Below, one piece after another: positions 25,953 through 35,589 of a stretch of 64,000 bases of DNA (positions are counted from its first letter, which is position 1; each line of letters starts with the position of its first letter). This DNA comes from Paenibacillus xylanexedens (GTDB lineage Bacteria > Bacillota > Bacilli > Paenibacillales > Paenibacillaceae): assembly GCF_007676705.1 (NCBI RefSeq), contig NZ_VEBF01000007.1, forward strand, positions 149,168 to 213,167, in the 5' to 3' direction. The position numbers were made by a program, and so were the translations under genes. Under the pieces are notes generated by a model, which did no database searches, had not been told where the DNA came from, and saw nothing but the letters and a program-made list of their open reading frames with translations.

Positions 25953-26124
25953 ATACGACGAAACTTGTAGACAGCTACTAGTAAGGCCCCGATTAATAAG
26001 AATGATATTCACTTCAATATTTCATGTGACTCCAACAGAACAAGACTGTACAATTATAAAGACTGTCATCTTACCCATTCATATATCTCATTGAATTCCC
26101 ATTAAAAATACTGGAGCGATACAT

Positions 26125-26826
26125 ATGCTAACCCACCAGCGCAAAGTCCTCATCATCGAGGATGAACCGGATATATCGCGTATTCTGCGAGATTATCTGA
26201 CCAAAAACCAGTATGAAGCTGCCGTTGCAGCCACTGGGCAAGATGGGCTTCAGATCATGGAGCTTATTCAACCAGATTACATTATTCTGGACATTATGCT
26301 TCCGGACATGGACGGGATTGAGGTGTGCCGAGAGATTAGACGGCGCAACAATATCCCCATCCTCATTCTGAGTGCCAGAGGCAGTGATACCGATAAAGTG
26401 CTTGGTCTTGGCTTTGGAGCAGACGACTATATGACGAAACCCTTCTCGCTGAGCGAACTGTTAGCACGGATCAATGCCCACTTTAGGCGTTATGACAGCA
26501 TGACATCGGATCAGGAGCGAACAGACCTACTACGTCTTGGAAACCTGGTGATTGATAAAAAAGCCTATAAGGTCACAGTGAACGACTCCGAAGTTTCTTT
26601 GTCTGCAAAGGAATTTGAATTACTTCATTATCTGGCAAGCCATAAGAATCAGGTTTTCTCCAAATCCCAGTTGCTTGATGCCATCTGGGGATATGCAACA
26701 TATGGCGATGAAAACACCGTAACCGTATACATTCGCAGACTACGAGAAAAAATCGAGGCAGATGCCTCCCATCCCACTGTTCTGAAGACGGTATGGGGTG
26801 TCGGTTACAAATTCAATTACGAATAA
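26125..26826 (+). CDS. OmpR-family response regulator
   Basis: A 233-residue regulator: receiver domain with acidic EDE at 12-14, Asp56 in ILDIMLPDMDG and Lys in YMTKPF; C-terminal winged helix with the standard LSAKEFELLHYLASH, VFSKSQLLDAIWG and VTVYIRRLREKIE. It starts the plus-strand unit regulator-kinase-ABC ATPase-permease. Regulators in such loci usually answer to cell-wall or antimicrobial stress, but the target signal is inferred. Confidence 0.93.
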   Translation: MLTHQRKVLIIEDEPDISRILRDYLTKNQYEAAVAATGQDGLQIMELIQPDYIILDIMLPDMDGIEVCREIRRRNNIPILILSARGSDTDKVLGLGFGADDYMTKPFSLSELLARINAHFRRYDSMTSDQERTDLLRLGNLVIDKKAYKVTVNDSEVSLSAKEFELLHYLASHKNQVFSKSQLLDAIWGYATYGDENTVTVYIRRLREKIEADASHPTVLKTVWGVGYKFNYE

Positions 26827-26846
26827 TCCAGATTGGAGACATCCAC

Positions 26847-28295
26847 ATGTCATTGAACACCTGGTCCAGACGCTGGCTGTTAACAACACTTGGCCTTCTG
26901 ATTATTATGATTTTAAGTATCCTCGCACTGTCGATGATGCTATTCCAAAATCGAATTTCAGATGAGTCCAATCTGTCTATGAATCAAATTCGCCTCAAGG
27001 TCAATCCCACTCTGCTCGCTCTGGAGCAAAATCATCAACATCTGGACGAACAAAATATCCATGATGATATACGTTCCAGCGCCAGAGAAAGCGGGGTTCT
27101 GCTTACCTATGTGAATTTGGATGGAACAGTAATTCTGTCCTCCGTTCCCACCTCTGAAGGAACCCAAGTTAATCTGCGTTCGTCCCTTCATTATGATCTG
27201 CATCATGCCGTGCAGACTGCGAATGGTAACGAATCGCTTGAAATTGCATTTCCCGTGATGGACGGACCCGTGGGAAGCCAGATCGGCAATGCCATCTTTT
27301 CCATCCCCCAAGCTATGGTTACTGTTCAGAAACCAATGACTTTTCTTGTGATATGGATTAGCGTATTATTACTCCTGTCACTGGTCCTGAGCTTATTTCT
27401 ATTTCGGATGAAACGAAAACTGGAGAAGCAGCTGCTCTCCCCCATCCATCAATTGAAGCTGCATGCGGAATCCATCCTCAAAGGCAATTATGAAGAACAG
27501 ATCCATTACAACCGGACGGACGAAATGGGCGACCTCTACGCCATGTTGGATTTGATGCGCACCGAGATTAAACATATGAACGAGATACGCATCCAGCAGG
27601 AACAAGCACAAAAGGAACTCATCACCAATATATCTCATGATATTAAGACGCCGATCACCACGATAAAAGCATACATAGAAGCTATTGAGGAAGGGCTATG
27701 TAACGATCAAGAAACGCTGATGGAATATATGAGAGTCATGCGGACCCATACGGATAAAACGGCCCGACTTGTGGAGGACCTGCTGGTTCATGCACTGCAG
27801 GAACTCGGGCAAATTTCGGTGGAACCTCGTGAAATGTACAGTGGTCCTGTCTTGGAAGCTATGTTGAAGCCTATTGAACATGTTGTTCTCACGAAAGGTC
27901 TGGTCTACGACGGACCTCAATCCAACGATATCCCCAATGTGTTAGTCGCAATCGACCCTACCCGAATTGAACAGGTCATCTCCAATCTTGCCGCCAATGC
28001 CCTGAAGCATACATCTCCGGGAGACACGATACGTATCGTCACGGAACTGGAATCCGGGCACTTGAAAGTGACCATCGCCGATTCGGGTCAGGGAATACGT
28101 GTACAGGACATGCCGTTTGTTTTCCAGCGTTATTTCAGAGGCCAGGCTATTCAGGCAGACCAACGTGTTCAGGAAGGTACGGGACTGGGACTTTCCATCT
28201 GCCAAAGCATTATTGAAGCACATGGAGGCCATATTTCCTTCACTAGTAAAGAAGGACAAGGCACGACCTTCCGGTTCTACCTTCCCATCTGCTAA
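26847..28295 (+). CDS. HAMP sensor histidine kinase
   Basis: A 482-residue kinase: membrane segment 1 at about residues 12-34, a sensor region of about 130 residues, membrane segment 2 (VIWISVLLLLSLVLSLFLF), HAMP domain, then HisKA with His264 in NISHDIKTPITT, and HATPase with the N box and GTGLGLSIC. The start at 26847 has GGAG upstream; a longer frame begins within the regulator gene and is unlikely. It is separated from the regulator by 20 bp and forms its cognate pair. Confidence 0.93.
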   Translation: MSLNTWSRRWLLTTLGLLIIMILSILALSMMLFQNRISDESNLSMNQIRLKVNPTLLALEQNHQHLDEQNIHDDIRSSARESGVLLTYVNLDGTVILSSVPTSEGTQVNLRSSLHYDLHHAVQTANGNESLEIAFPVMDGPVGSQIGNAIFSIPQAMVTVQKPMTFLVIWISVLLLLSLVLSLFLFRMKRKLEKQLLSPIHQLKLHAESILKGNYEEQIHYNRTDEMGDLYAMLDLMRTEIKHMNEIRIQQEQAQKELITNISHDIKTPITTIKAYIEAIEEGLCNDQETLMEYMRVMRTHTDKTARLVEDLLVHALQELGQISVEPREMYSGPVLEAMLKPIEHVVLTKGLVYDGPQSNDIPNVLVAIDPTRIEQVISNLAANALKHTSPGDTIRIVTELESGHLKVTIADSGQGIRVQDMPFVFQRYFRGQAIQADQRVQEGTGLGLSICQSIIEAHGGHISFTSKEGQGTTFRFYLPIC

Positions 28296-28320
28296 GCCAC
28301 ACTAGCGTGGCTATTTTATC
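28296..28320 (+). terminator. Weak terminator between kinase and ABC genes
   Basis: AGCCAC ... GTGGCT hairpin followed by ATTTT, overlapping the kinase stop. It may split the two-component genes from the transporter or attenuate read-through. Confidence 0.45.
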
Positions 28321-28442
28321 AAATGCCTTTAACTTCCGCTTTTACCCCATTTGGCTGTAATACTTTATTCATAATTTGATAAGGCTTCCTCAACATCCCT
28401 CCTCTAGAATGAATCCTATACTGCACTCGGGAGTGATTCGAC

Positions 28443-29201
28443 TTGTCCAAAAAGGTGATTATCCGTGCACAGAATCTGTGCAAGACGTACAACAGCGGAA
28501 GTGAGCAGCATCATGCCATCCGTAATGTCGATCTCGACATCTATGAAGGGGAATTCACGGTCATCATGGGTAACTCTGGCTCTGGCAAATCAACCCTCTT
28601 ATATCTGCTAAGCGGACTGGATCAGATTACAGCCGGTGAGGTCTATTTTCGCGACCAACGGATTGACGCTTATAGTGAACGGGAAATGTCCGACTTCCGC
28701 ACCCGCCGGATCGGTTATATCTATCAAAGTATCAATCTGGTCCCTGACCTTTCCATCAAAGAGAACATTGCCTTGCCAGGATATATCGCGGGAAACAAAA
28801 AGAATGATATCGAATCCAGGGCTGCCCATCTGATGAATGCTATGGATATCGAAGGACAGAGCAACCGTCTTCCCTCCCAAACTTCTGGAGGACAGCAGCA
28901 ACGAGCTGCCATTGCACGAGCTTTGATTAATTCGCCGGATATCATCTTTGCCGATGAACCGACCGGAAGCCTGAATGTGGAACACGGCACAGCCGTTCTG
29001 GATATCCTTACGGACCTTCACCGGAAAGGACAGTCCGTTGTGATGGTGACGCATGATATCAAGGCCGCCTGTCGGGCAGATCGCCTGATCTACATTTTGG
29101 ACGGCAAGATTGGCGGAATCCTTGAGTTTGACACCTATGACGAACATCAAATTCAAGATCGTGAAGCGATCATCTTCGCTTTGGTTACGGGAAAGGAATA
29201 A
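28443..29201 (+). CDS. ABC transporter ATP-binding protein (MacB/LolD type)
   Basis: A 252-residue ATPase. Walker A GNSGSGKST at 43-51, Q loop IYQSINLVPDLSIKENI, signature TSGGQQQRAAIARAL, Walker B IIFADEPTGSLN, H loop VMVTHDI. The NLVPDLSIKENIALP stretch is typical of exporters acting with FtsX-type permeases. The start is TTG at 28443 with GGGAGTGA upstream. It ends 2 bases before the permease start. Confidence 0.93.
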   Translation: MSKKVIIRAQNLCKTYNSGSEQHHAIRNVDLDIYEGEFTVIMGNSGSGKSTLLYLLSGLDQITAGEVYFRDQRIDAYSEREMSDFRTRRIGYIYQSINLVPDLSIKENIALPGYIAGNKKNDIESRAAHLMNAMDIEGQSNRLPSQTSGGQQQRAAIARALINSPDIIFADEPTGSLNVEHGTAVLDILTDLHRKGQSVVMVTHDIKAACRADRLIYILDGKIGGILEFDTYDEHQIQDREAIIFALVTGKE

Positions 29202-29203
29202 CG

Positions 29204-31606
29204 ATGGCAGTCATGTTTAAACTTAGCTTGTCGTATCTGAGCAAGAATAAAACACAAAATGCGTTGATTGCACTGCTCCTGCTACTCTCGACACTTCTTG
29301 TATCCACAGCTATCGTCATTCTGGCCAACACGGGCAATCAGTTTCATGAAATGCATACCCGCACCCATGGGTCTCATCAGATTCTGACGTTTGAGAAAGG
29401 GCTGAATGACCCGGAGACTGTGCACGACTGGTGGGCTTCCCAGGATGACGTCCAGGTATCCCCGTTACTATCGTATCGTACATTGTCAGGCATCATCTTG
29501 AATGAAACTCACATCCCTAACATCTACCTGTACATGTTTAATACGCCTCCGCCGCCATGGGGTGTGGATGAACTTATTTTTTCAAGTGGAACACCCAGCA
29601 CGACTCCCGAGCCGGGCTCCGTCTGGATTCCAACGTCCATGGCGAATGCCTATCATATTTCGGTAGGTGATACCATTGGCTTCAAAACCGGCTCAAGCAC
29701 ACTCGAATTGAATGTGTCGGGCATTGTCATCGACGTACCGTACGGAGCGCCCTTCTCCAATACTGCACGGGTCTGGATGAATCCTGCTGATTATCAACGT
29801 GATTTGGTGGCACTCGCTGGCAACGAGAATCACATGATCGGCATCCATTTCAACGATTACAGTATGAATTCATTGTATTGGGAACGGTACAATCGCGAGA
29901 CAGGTACTCCGTTTCTGGAATCCAAAATGGAGTTCGAAGCGATTTCCTCTTTTTATCTGATTATTAACCAGGTTATTGGCTTCATTATGATCTTCATGGG
30001 TGTTGTCATGCTATCCATCGCCTTAATGACTATCGGGTTTACAATTTCGGATGCCATCTTGGCCAATTACAGAACGATAGGTGTTCTCAAGTCACTTGGG
30101 CTAACTTCCCGAAGAACGATAGGCACCTATGTCATTCAATATGCGATGCTATCCATCGCTTCCATTATCCCCGGGATTGCACTTAGCGTATGGATCTCCA
30201 AGTGGATCATTAATATATCCGTGTCCTCTCTTCGAGTGGATCATCAGAACATTCCAGCCCACGGATTGGACGCTGCCGTAATGGCTGGTGCGCTTCTATT
30301 TGCTATAGTGATTCTGTTCGTTGTTTTATATGCCAAAAAGGCACGCAGCATACAGCCTGTGCAGGCCATTCGTTATGGTATGTCCGAGACAGATAATAGC
30401 CGGATGGCGGGCAAAATGAATTCGCCCTGGGCACAATGGATCGGGTTCACACGACTGCCTGTGACTATGGCCCTTGGACTTCGACATGTGTTCAAAAACA
30501 CCAAAAGTTCTATTCTAACCCTCCTGCTGACCACGATGGCGTCCTCTGTATTGGTCCTAGGTTATGTTCTGCTGACAAGCATAACCGGAATCTATCAGAC
30601 TGCAGCTCATTGGGGTTATGACAATGCCAACATCGCAGCAGTCGTGGTGAACAAAAGCACCTTCCCCAAGGCTGAGCTGAAGCACGTGTTAGAACAGGAT
30701 TCAAGGATCAGCAATGTGGGCTGGCAAGGGAACACAACGGGTGTCATTAGCCCAGAATCTTCAGCCACCAAACAGAGCCAATCCATCAGTCTTAATTTGA
30801 GTGTACTGGACGGAAAATATCAGGAACTTGGGTTCAAAACATTGAGAGGCGATAACCCTCGCCATGCGAATGAAATTGCCATTGGTGTAAGTATAGCCCA
30901 AACATCCAATAAGGATCTTGGTGATCTCATCGACATCTATATTGAAGGAGAAAAGAGGACATTCCTCATCACAGGAATCTATCAGGCGATCGCCAACATG
31001 TCTGTTTCAGGCCGAATCACGATCGATGCCATGAGAAGTGTGAACCCGGCTTATGGTGAATTCGATGCCATTTTCATCAACGTGAAGGATATTACACAGG
31101 CCGATCTGGTTGCCGGGGAATTGAACGAACAATTTAAAGATTTTGCATCCGTAGTTACCCAGAAGACATTGCTTGATTCGGTCTATGCGGAAGCTGCTAA
31201 TATCCTGATCTATCCGATGAGCCTGATTGGATTGCTATTCATCGCTGTGACGTTCATCATTATTTTCAGCACCTGTCGGATCAATATCCGCAAAGAGAGC
31301 AGAAACTACGGAATATACAAATCACTGGGGATGACATCCCGTCAAATCCGATTCTCGGTCACGATGGGAATGATCATGCTGTCCTCCATGGGAGCGATAC
31401 TGGGTATGATCGTCGGCATATATATACTGCCTCTTCTACTTGAACTGGTCCTTTCCGGTTATGGTATCGTAGAGCTTCCACTGATCCTGAATTGGGGTGG
31501 AATGATACTGTTCGCCTGTCTAAGTATCATTGCAGCGGGTCTTGGTTCATGGTTCTCTTCGCGAATTATTCGTGAGGCATCGCCACGTATGTTGGTTATC
31601 GAATAA
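29204..31606 (+). CDS. ABC transporter permease with FtsX domains
   Basis: An 800-residue permease with two FtsX/MacB-type domains. Membrane segment 1 is near residues 18-40. A large extracellular domain follows, then three helices around residues 245-390, then a second repeat (another extracellular domain after residue 440, then three helices near the C-terminus, ending PRMLVIE). This pattern fits the duplicated-FtsX exporters that move lipoproteins or peptides, and it is larger than BceB (about 650 residues). It overlaps closely with the ATPase gene and shares its operon with the two-component system, so the pair may report membrane stress. Confidence 0.9.
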   Translation: MAVMFKLSLSYLSKNKTQNALIALLLLLSTLLVSTAIVILANTGNQFHEMHTRTHGSHQILTFEKGLNDPETVHDWWASQDDVQVSPLLSYRTLSGIILNETHIPNIYLYMFNTPPPPWGVDELIFSSGTPSTTPEPGSVWIPTSMANAYHISVGDTIGFKTGSSTLELNVSGIVIDVPYGAPFSNTARVWMNPADYQRDLVALAGNENHMIGIHFNDYSMNSLYWERYNRETGTPFLESKMEFEAISSFYLIINQVIGFIMIFMGVVMLSIALMTIGFTISDAILANYRTIGVLKSLGLTSRRTIGTYVIQYAMLSIASIIPGIALSVWISKWIINISVSSLRVDHQNIPAHGLDAAVMAGALLFAIVILFVVLYAKKARSIQPVQAIRYGMSETDNSRMAGKMNSPWAQWIGFTRLPVTMALGLRHVFKNTKSSILTLLLTTMASSVLVLGYVLLTSITGIYQTAAHWGYDNANIAAVVVNKSTFPKAELKHVLEQDSRISNVGWQGNTTGVISPESSATKQSQSISLNLSVLDGKYQELGFKTLRGDNPRHANEIAIGVSIAQTSNKDLGDLIDIYIEGEKRTFLITGIYQAIANMSVSGRITIDAMRSVNPAYGEFDAIFINVKDITQADLVAGELNEQFKDFASVVTQKTLLDSVYAEAANILIYPMSLIGLLFIAVTFIIIFSTCRINIRKESRNYGIYKSLGMTSRQIRFSVTMGMIMLSSMGAILGMIVGIYILPLLLELVLSGYGIVELPLILNWGGMILFACLSIIAAGLGSWFSSRIIREASPRMLVIE

Positions 31607-31630
31607 GGTAGTCAGGATTCTACAACGCAA

Positions 31631-31675
31631 TAAACAGCCCTTCCATGCCTTTATAAAAGGTGGAAGGGCTGTTTA
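31631..31675. terminator. Bidirectional terminator
   Basis: Perfect 15-bp stem TAAACAGCCCTTCCA / TGGAAGGGCTGTTTA between convergent genes (permease and mmuM), with a loop of 15 bases. Confidence 0.85.
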
Positions 31676-31691
31676 TGATATATGTGATCTG

Positions 31692-32732
31692 CTATCGCCA
31701 CTTCTTGGCAAGTTCACCAATCTGATGTGGCGTAGTACGGCAACAGCCGCCAATAATTTTCGCACCCGCAGCAACCCACTGTTCCGAAGCATCACTCATA
31801 CTGCCACACGTTCCCTGTCCACTCCACGTCTTCGTTGCTGCATCGTATACTTCTCCCGAGTTCGGGTAGACAATGACGGGTTTGGCGCTGGCACGACTCA
31901 GAATACCTACGGCTTCCGTCACGACTTCCATCGGAGCACAGTTCAGGCCAATCGCAGCAATCTGTGGCTCGGAACCAAACAATTGTGCGCACGTCTCAAT
32001 CGGCGTACCTTCACTGATTGTCATTCCATCTTTTAAGGAGAAAGATAGCCAGGCATATGCATGAGGGAACTCCTTCAGCAAATCAACCAGCACCTGTGCT
32101 TCCTGCAAGGATGGAATGGTCTCCAATGCCAGAATATCAGCTCCCGCTTCAAGCAAGGCTGCTATACGTGGACGATGGAACTCAGCCAATGTCTCATCTG
32201 TGACGCCGTAATGACCAATGTACTCCGATCCATCAGCAAGGTATGCACCGTAGGGTCCAACAGAAGCAGCAACGAGCGGTCGTGGCCGAACCAAGGGACC
32301 TTTCTCTGGGACAACAGACATTTGTTTTTTTGTATCCATTAAGGAAGAATTGCCCTCAGGGGTGACTTCCGTGTTCTCTAACACGCTGTTTTGCACTTCC
32401 GCCCATACGTCATCTCTCGCCTGTGCAGCCAGTTCCACCGTCTTGCGGATCAGATCCAACGCTGCCTGCTCTCCGATTCCTCTCTTGCTGAAGCCATCCA
32501 CTGTCGCCTGATAACTGGATGTAATCGCGCAGTCAGCTCCTGCCCGAAAATAATCCGCATGAACCTGAACGATAACATCCGGATTCTCAATTAATACACG
32601 AGCAGACCAGAGCGGATCGTCCAGATCACATCCATGCTGTTCAAGTTCGGTTGCCAGCGCTCCATCCAGAATCATGACCGGATGTTCACGCAGGATCTGT
32701 TCTATGGGGTTAGTCTGTTGTGCTTGCGTCAT
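31692..32732 (-). CDS. mmuM: Homocysteine S-methyltransferase
   Basis: A 346-residue enzyme that transfers a methyl group from S-methylmethionine to homocysteine to give methionine. DGALATELEQHGCDLDDPLWSA opens the barrel, GLNCAPME carries the first zinc cysteine, and GGCCRTTPHQI at residues 328-338 gives the other two (Cys330, Cys331). Compared with the ~310-residue Escherichia coli enzyme there is an extra stretch of about 40 residues (roughly 119-158, Glu/Ser-rich and low complexity), between the second helix region and LVAASVGPYG. It overlaps the permease gene start by 23 bp and lies behind the same riboswitch. Confidence 0.9.
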   Translation of the reverse strand: MTQAQQTNPIEQILREHPVMILDGALATELEQHGCDLDDPLWSARVLIENPDVIVQVHADYFRAGADCAITSSYQATVDGFSKRGIGEQAALDLIRKTVELAAQARDDVWAEVQNSVLENTEVTPEGNSSLMDTKKQMSVVPEKGPLVRPRPLVAASVGPYGAYLADGSEYIGHYGVTDETLAEFHRPRIAALLEAGADILALETIPSLQEAQVLVDLLKEFPHAYAWLSFSLKDGMTISEGTPIETCAQLFGSEPQIAAIGLNCAPMEVVTEAVGILSRASAKPVIVYPNSGEVYDAATKTWSGQGTCGSMSDASEQWVAAGAKIIGGCCRTTPHQIGELAKKWR

Positions 32733-34122
32733 GTACTTGTCCTCTTTTCTTATTCACACGTTCTGTCAGATAATAAGCTGCGTAACACACTGCGATAAAC
32801 GGAACCCCACAATACAGCGCAATTCGCTGCGTAGGATCAAAAGCAATACCTATGCATGAAGCCAGGCATAATATAAATGAGATAATCGGTACCGCCGGGT
32901 ATAGTGGAGTACGGTACACCAGATCTTTAACCGCATGGCCTTCCCGGATATATTGTCTGCGGAACATGTATTGGGAGGCACTGATACTCATCCATACCGC
33001 AACGACAGCCAGACCTGAAATGGAAACCAGTGTAATATACACGGTACCTGGCGCAATGATGCTAGACAGCAGGGCCAGCGCACCACCAACCATACTGATC
33101 AGAAGTGCATTCAATGGCACCCCGCGTTTAGTCAATTTGGCAAACCACGGAGAGATCGTTTTTTTATCAGCCAGAGACCAGAGCATCCGTGACGAAGCAT
33201 ACAGGCCTGAATTGGCAGCAGAGAGAATCGCCGTCAGAATAACAAAGTTCATAATGTCTGCTGCATACGGTACACCCACCCGCTCCATTACCGCTACAAA
33301 TGGACTTTGCAGTACACTGGCATCCGACATCGGTAGCAAAGCAGACAAGATAACAATCGTTCCGATGAAGAAAATAACCAAACGCCACAGTGTCGTATGA
33401 ATGGCTTTGGGTATCGTCTTCTCCGGGTTCTCTGTCTCCCCGGCAGCAATGCCGATTAACTCGGTGCCTGAGAATGCAAAGTTTACAGCAAGCATGGTCA
33501 TCAATATCGCTGTAGCCCCATGGGGAAACCACCCGGATGCTGTAATATTCGATAGAAACGGCGCTGGTTCAGCATCCGCCATCGGAAAGAACCCGAACAT
33601 GGCTGCGCCACCGATAATAATAAAGACTACGATAGTCACTACTTTCACAGATGAGAACCAGAACTCGGATTCAGCGAAAAATTTCACCGTTAATGCATTG
33701 AACAGAAAGATCATCAGTGCAAACAGTGCACTCCATATCCATACGTTGACCGATGGGAACCAGCGCTGCATCAGCAATCCAGCGGCTGTGAATTCGGAAC
33801 CCAGTGCAACGGTCCAGGTTAACCAGTACAACCAAGCCACCGTGTAGCCCGTTGCTGGTCCGATATATTTGGCAGCATAGCTATGAAATGCTCCCGTCTC
33901 TGGCATGTGAACCGAGAGTTCACCAAGACAGAGCATCACCAGATATACGACGATCGCTCCGATCAGATAAGACAGAATGGTCCCAAGTGGTCCAGCCTGC
34001 TGAATCGTGTAACCCGAGCTTAGGAATAATCCTGTTCCAATCACTCCACCAAGAGAGAGCATGATCACATGCCGTGCCTGCATTTTCCGCTGAAAATGCC
34101 CTTTGTCGTTGTTGTTCTCCAT
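32710..34122 (-). CDS. mmuP: Amino acid permease, probably S-methylmethionine
   Basis: A 470-residue APC-family transporter with about 12 membrane helices. The first helices contain MLSLGGVIGTGLFLSSG, the hallmark of the amino acid permease family, followed by the GELSVHMPETGAFHSYAAKYIGP loop. Overlap with mmuM and the S-box leader mark it as S-methylmethionine uptake. AGCAGGT precedes the ATG. The product imports S-methylmethionine, which MmuM then uses. The substrate is inferred from the neighbour and the riboswitch, not from the sequence of the transporter alone. Confidence 0.85.
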   Translation of the reverse strand: MENNNDKGHFQRKMQARHVIMLSLGGVIGTGLFLSSGYTIQQAGPLGTILSYLIGAIVVYLVMLCLGELSVHMPETGAFHSYAAKYIGPATGYTVAWLYWLTWTVALGSEFTAAGLLMQRWFPSVNVWIWSALFALMIFLFNALTVKFFAESEFWFSSVKVVTIVVFIIIGGAAMFGFFPMADAEPAPFLSNITASGWFPHGATAILMTMLAVNFAFSGTELIGIAAGETENPEKTIPKAIHTTLWRLVIFFIGTIVILSALLPMSDASVLQSPFVAVMERVGVPYAADIMNFVILTAILSAANSGLYASSRMLWSLADKKTISPWFAKLTKRGVPLNALLISMVGGALALLSSIIAPGTVYITLVSISGLAVVAVWMSISASQYMFRRQYIREGHAVKDLVYRTPLYPAVPIISFILCLASCIGIAFDPTQRIALYCGVPFIAVCYAAYYLTERVNKKRGQVHDASTTD

Positions 34123-34150
34123 ACCTGCTGCTCCCCTACTTCTTCATCCA

Positions 34151-34187
34151 GAAAAAACAAAAAAGACCCACTCTGCCTAAAGAGTGC
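34151..34187 (-). terminator. S-box expression-platform terminator
   Basis: On the minus strand GCACTCT-TTAGGC-AGAGTGGGTC is followed by TTTTTTGTTTTTTC. It lies between the SAM aptamer and mmuP, as in transcription-attenuating S-boxes. Confidence 0.8.
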
Positions 34188-34214
34188 GCCGTTACTGACA
34201 AATAAAAACAAACG

Positions 34215-34314
34215 CTCCTATCTATCAGGCTTTCACCCGCTGGAATTAGCACAGTATCCTTCAGATCTGTTGCTGAGGCTTCTAAGGGCCAGTCCCTCCA
34301 CCTCTCTGGATAAG
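34215..34314 (-). ncRNA. SAM-I (S-box) riboswitch aptamer
   Basis: On the minus strand the leader holds CTTATCCAGAGAGG..., GACTGGCCC, GAAGCCTCAGCAACAG, then GTGCTAATTCCAGC, the conserved core of SAM-I: kink-turn, P2-P4, and the terminal P1 closure (GATAGG). Binding of SAM favours the downstream terminator at 34151-34187, so mmuPM is expressed when methionine/SAM is low. Confidence 0.9.
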
Positions 34315-34386
34315 AAAATGATTTTTTATAAATATAGCGATCTATCATGAATGTGTCAACATTTAAATAATAAATGGCACACCTCG

Positions 34387-35589
34387 CTATTCGGTAGAAG
34401 ACCCCGGATTGGTGATGGTGGTCTTTACCTCATACGTGATTGGCACAGTGCTAAAAATGTTGTCCCAATCATCTTTGACTTTCTTCCATGTTTTGGGTTC
34501 TTTAATACGCAAGCTGTCCCGAAAATCCGCAACATCCACTTTGTAGGTATGCTGCAGCTTGTATAACACCTGGCGAATCTGTTGTTCGGCCAGTTCTGAG
34601 AATTCATTTTCTAGTTCTCTAAGATAATCCCCTTTTTCCTCTCTTTCGGGAGAAATCCAATCTTCCATCAACCAGCCTTCGGAATCGACCTTTACATGGA
34701 ATGAAATGTCATTACCAACCACCTTGGGAATTACTTTTGTTTTCTTCTTCTTCATTTCGTATACAACGGTGAATCCCGCTTTGTTGTAAGTCTTCAAAAC
34801 GCCTCCTTTTTCTTTAGGCTTGATCCACGATAAACCTTCCAGATCCGTTTGACTCAGTTCTCCAATAAACTTAGTTGTTTTCCCATCGAATATGCTGCCT
34901 CCGGAGAATTTGTCCTCTCCATTGGAGTACAGTACATTCTGGAGCAAGAAACTGGAACCGGATTGCATTTGGGCATCTAATTTGGAGAGCAAAACAGGGT
35001 CCAGGATTTTGTTGGACAAGTACGAATTACTGGTAATACCTGTTAGATAAAATGCTGGAATCCGGGAGGGATCATCTGAAGTCAGGACATCCACGGCACG
35101 ATGATGACTTATCAGTACCAGACAATTTGGACGAATATCGTTATCCCGAAGTACAAAGTCCAGTAGCTGGACCAGACTATACTTTTTGGCAATATCCTTG
35201 GAGACAACGATAACCTTCAGATGATGTCCGATAAGTGGACGATCTCGCCTTAGTGCAAACTGACGAAAGATTTGCAGCAAGGAATCTCCAGTAAGCTGTT
35301 CATTGGAGTAGGAAGTCTTTCCAGAAGCAGGTGAACCGGATTGTCCGCTCTGTTTACTGTTGGAACTGCCCGGAGCAATCTGCACCGTAGCAGTTAAATA
35401 ATTATTCTTTGGATACGTTCCTCCCTGAGCAGCGATGTCCTTCTCAAATTCTGTTTCTTTAGCGATATCGATCCCGAGACCAACATAGACACTTAGTTCC
35501 TCGATCTCCCTACTGCTCCAGCATCCGGATATTACCAGAAGGACGGACAAAGCAAAGGCTACACGTAAAAGCATAAAAAAACGAATCAT
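34387..35589 (-). CDS. gerAC: Spore germination lipoprotein, Ger(x)C family
   Basis: A 400-residue lipoprotein of the nutrient germinant receptor. Lipobox SGC with lipidated Cys23 follows a hydrophobic signal; the mature start WSSREIEELSVYVGLGID is the family signature, and the C-terminal part ends with the helical region that contains VADFRDSL. Overlaps the upstream permease gene by 4 bp (ATGA-style), so translation is coupled. It is the last gene of the AA-AB-AC operon. The symbol is by family resemblance; the nutrient sensed is unknown. Confidence 0.88.
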   Translation of the reverse strand: MIRFFMLLRVAFALSVLLVISGCWSSREIEELSVYVGLGIDIAKETEFEKDIAAQGGTYPKNNYLTATVQIAPGSSNSKQSGQSGSPASGKTSYSNEQLTGDSLLQIFRQFALRRDRPLIGHHLKVIVVSKDIAKKYSLVQLLDFVLRDNDIRPNCLVLISHHRAVDVLTSDDPSRIPAFYLTGITSNSYLSNKILDPVLLSKLDAQMQSGSSFLLQNVLYSNGEDKFSGGSIFDGKTTKFIGELSQTDLEGLSWIKPKEKGGVLKTYNKAGFTVVYEMKKKKTKVIPKVVGNDISFHVKVDSEGWLMEDWISPEREEKGDYLRELENEFSELAEQQIRQVLYKLQHTYKVDVADFRDSLRIKEPKTWKKVKDDWDNIFSTVPITYEVKTTITNPGSSTE

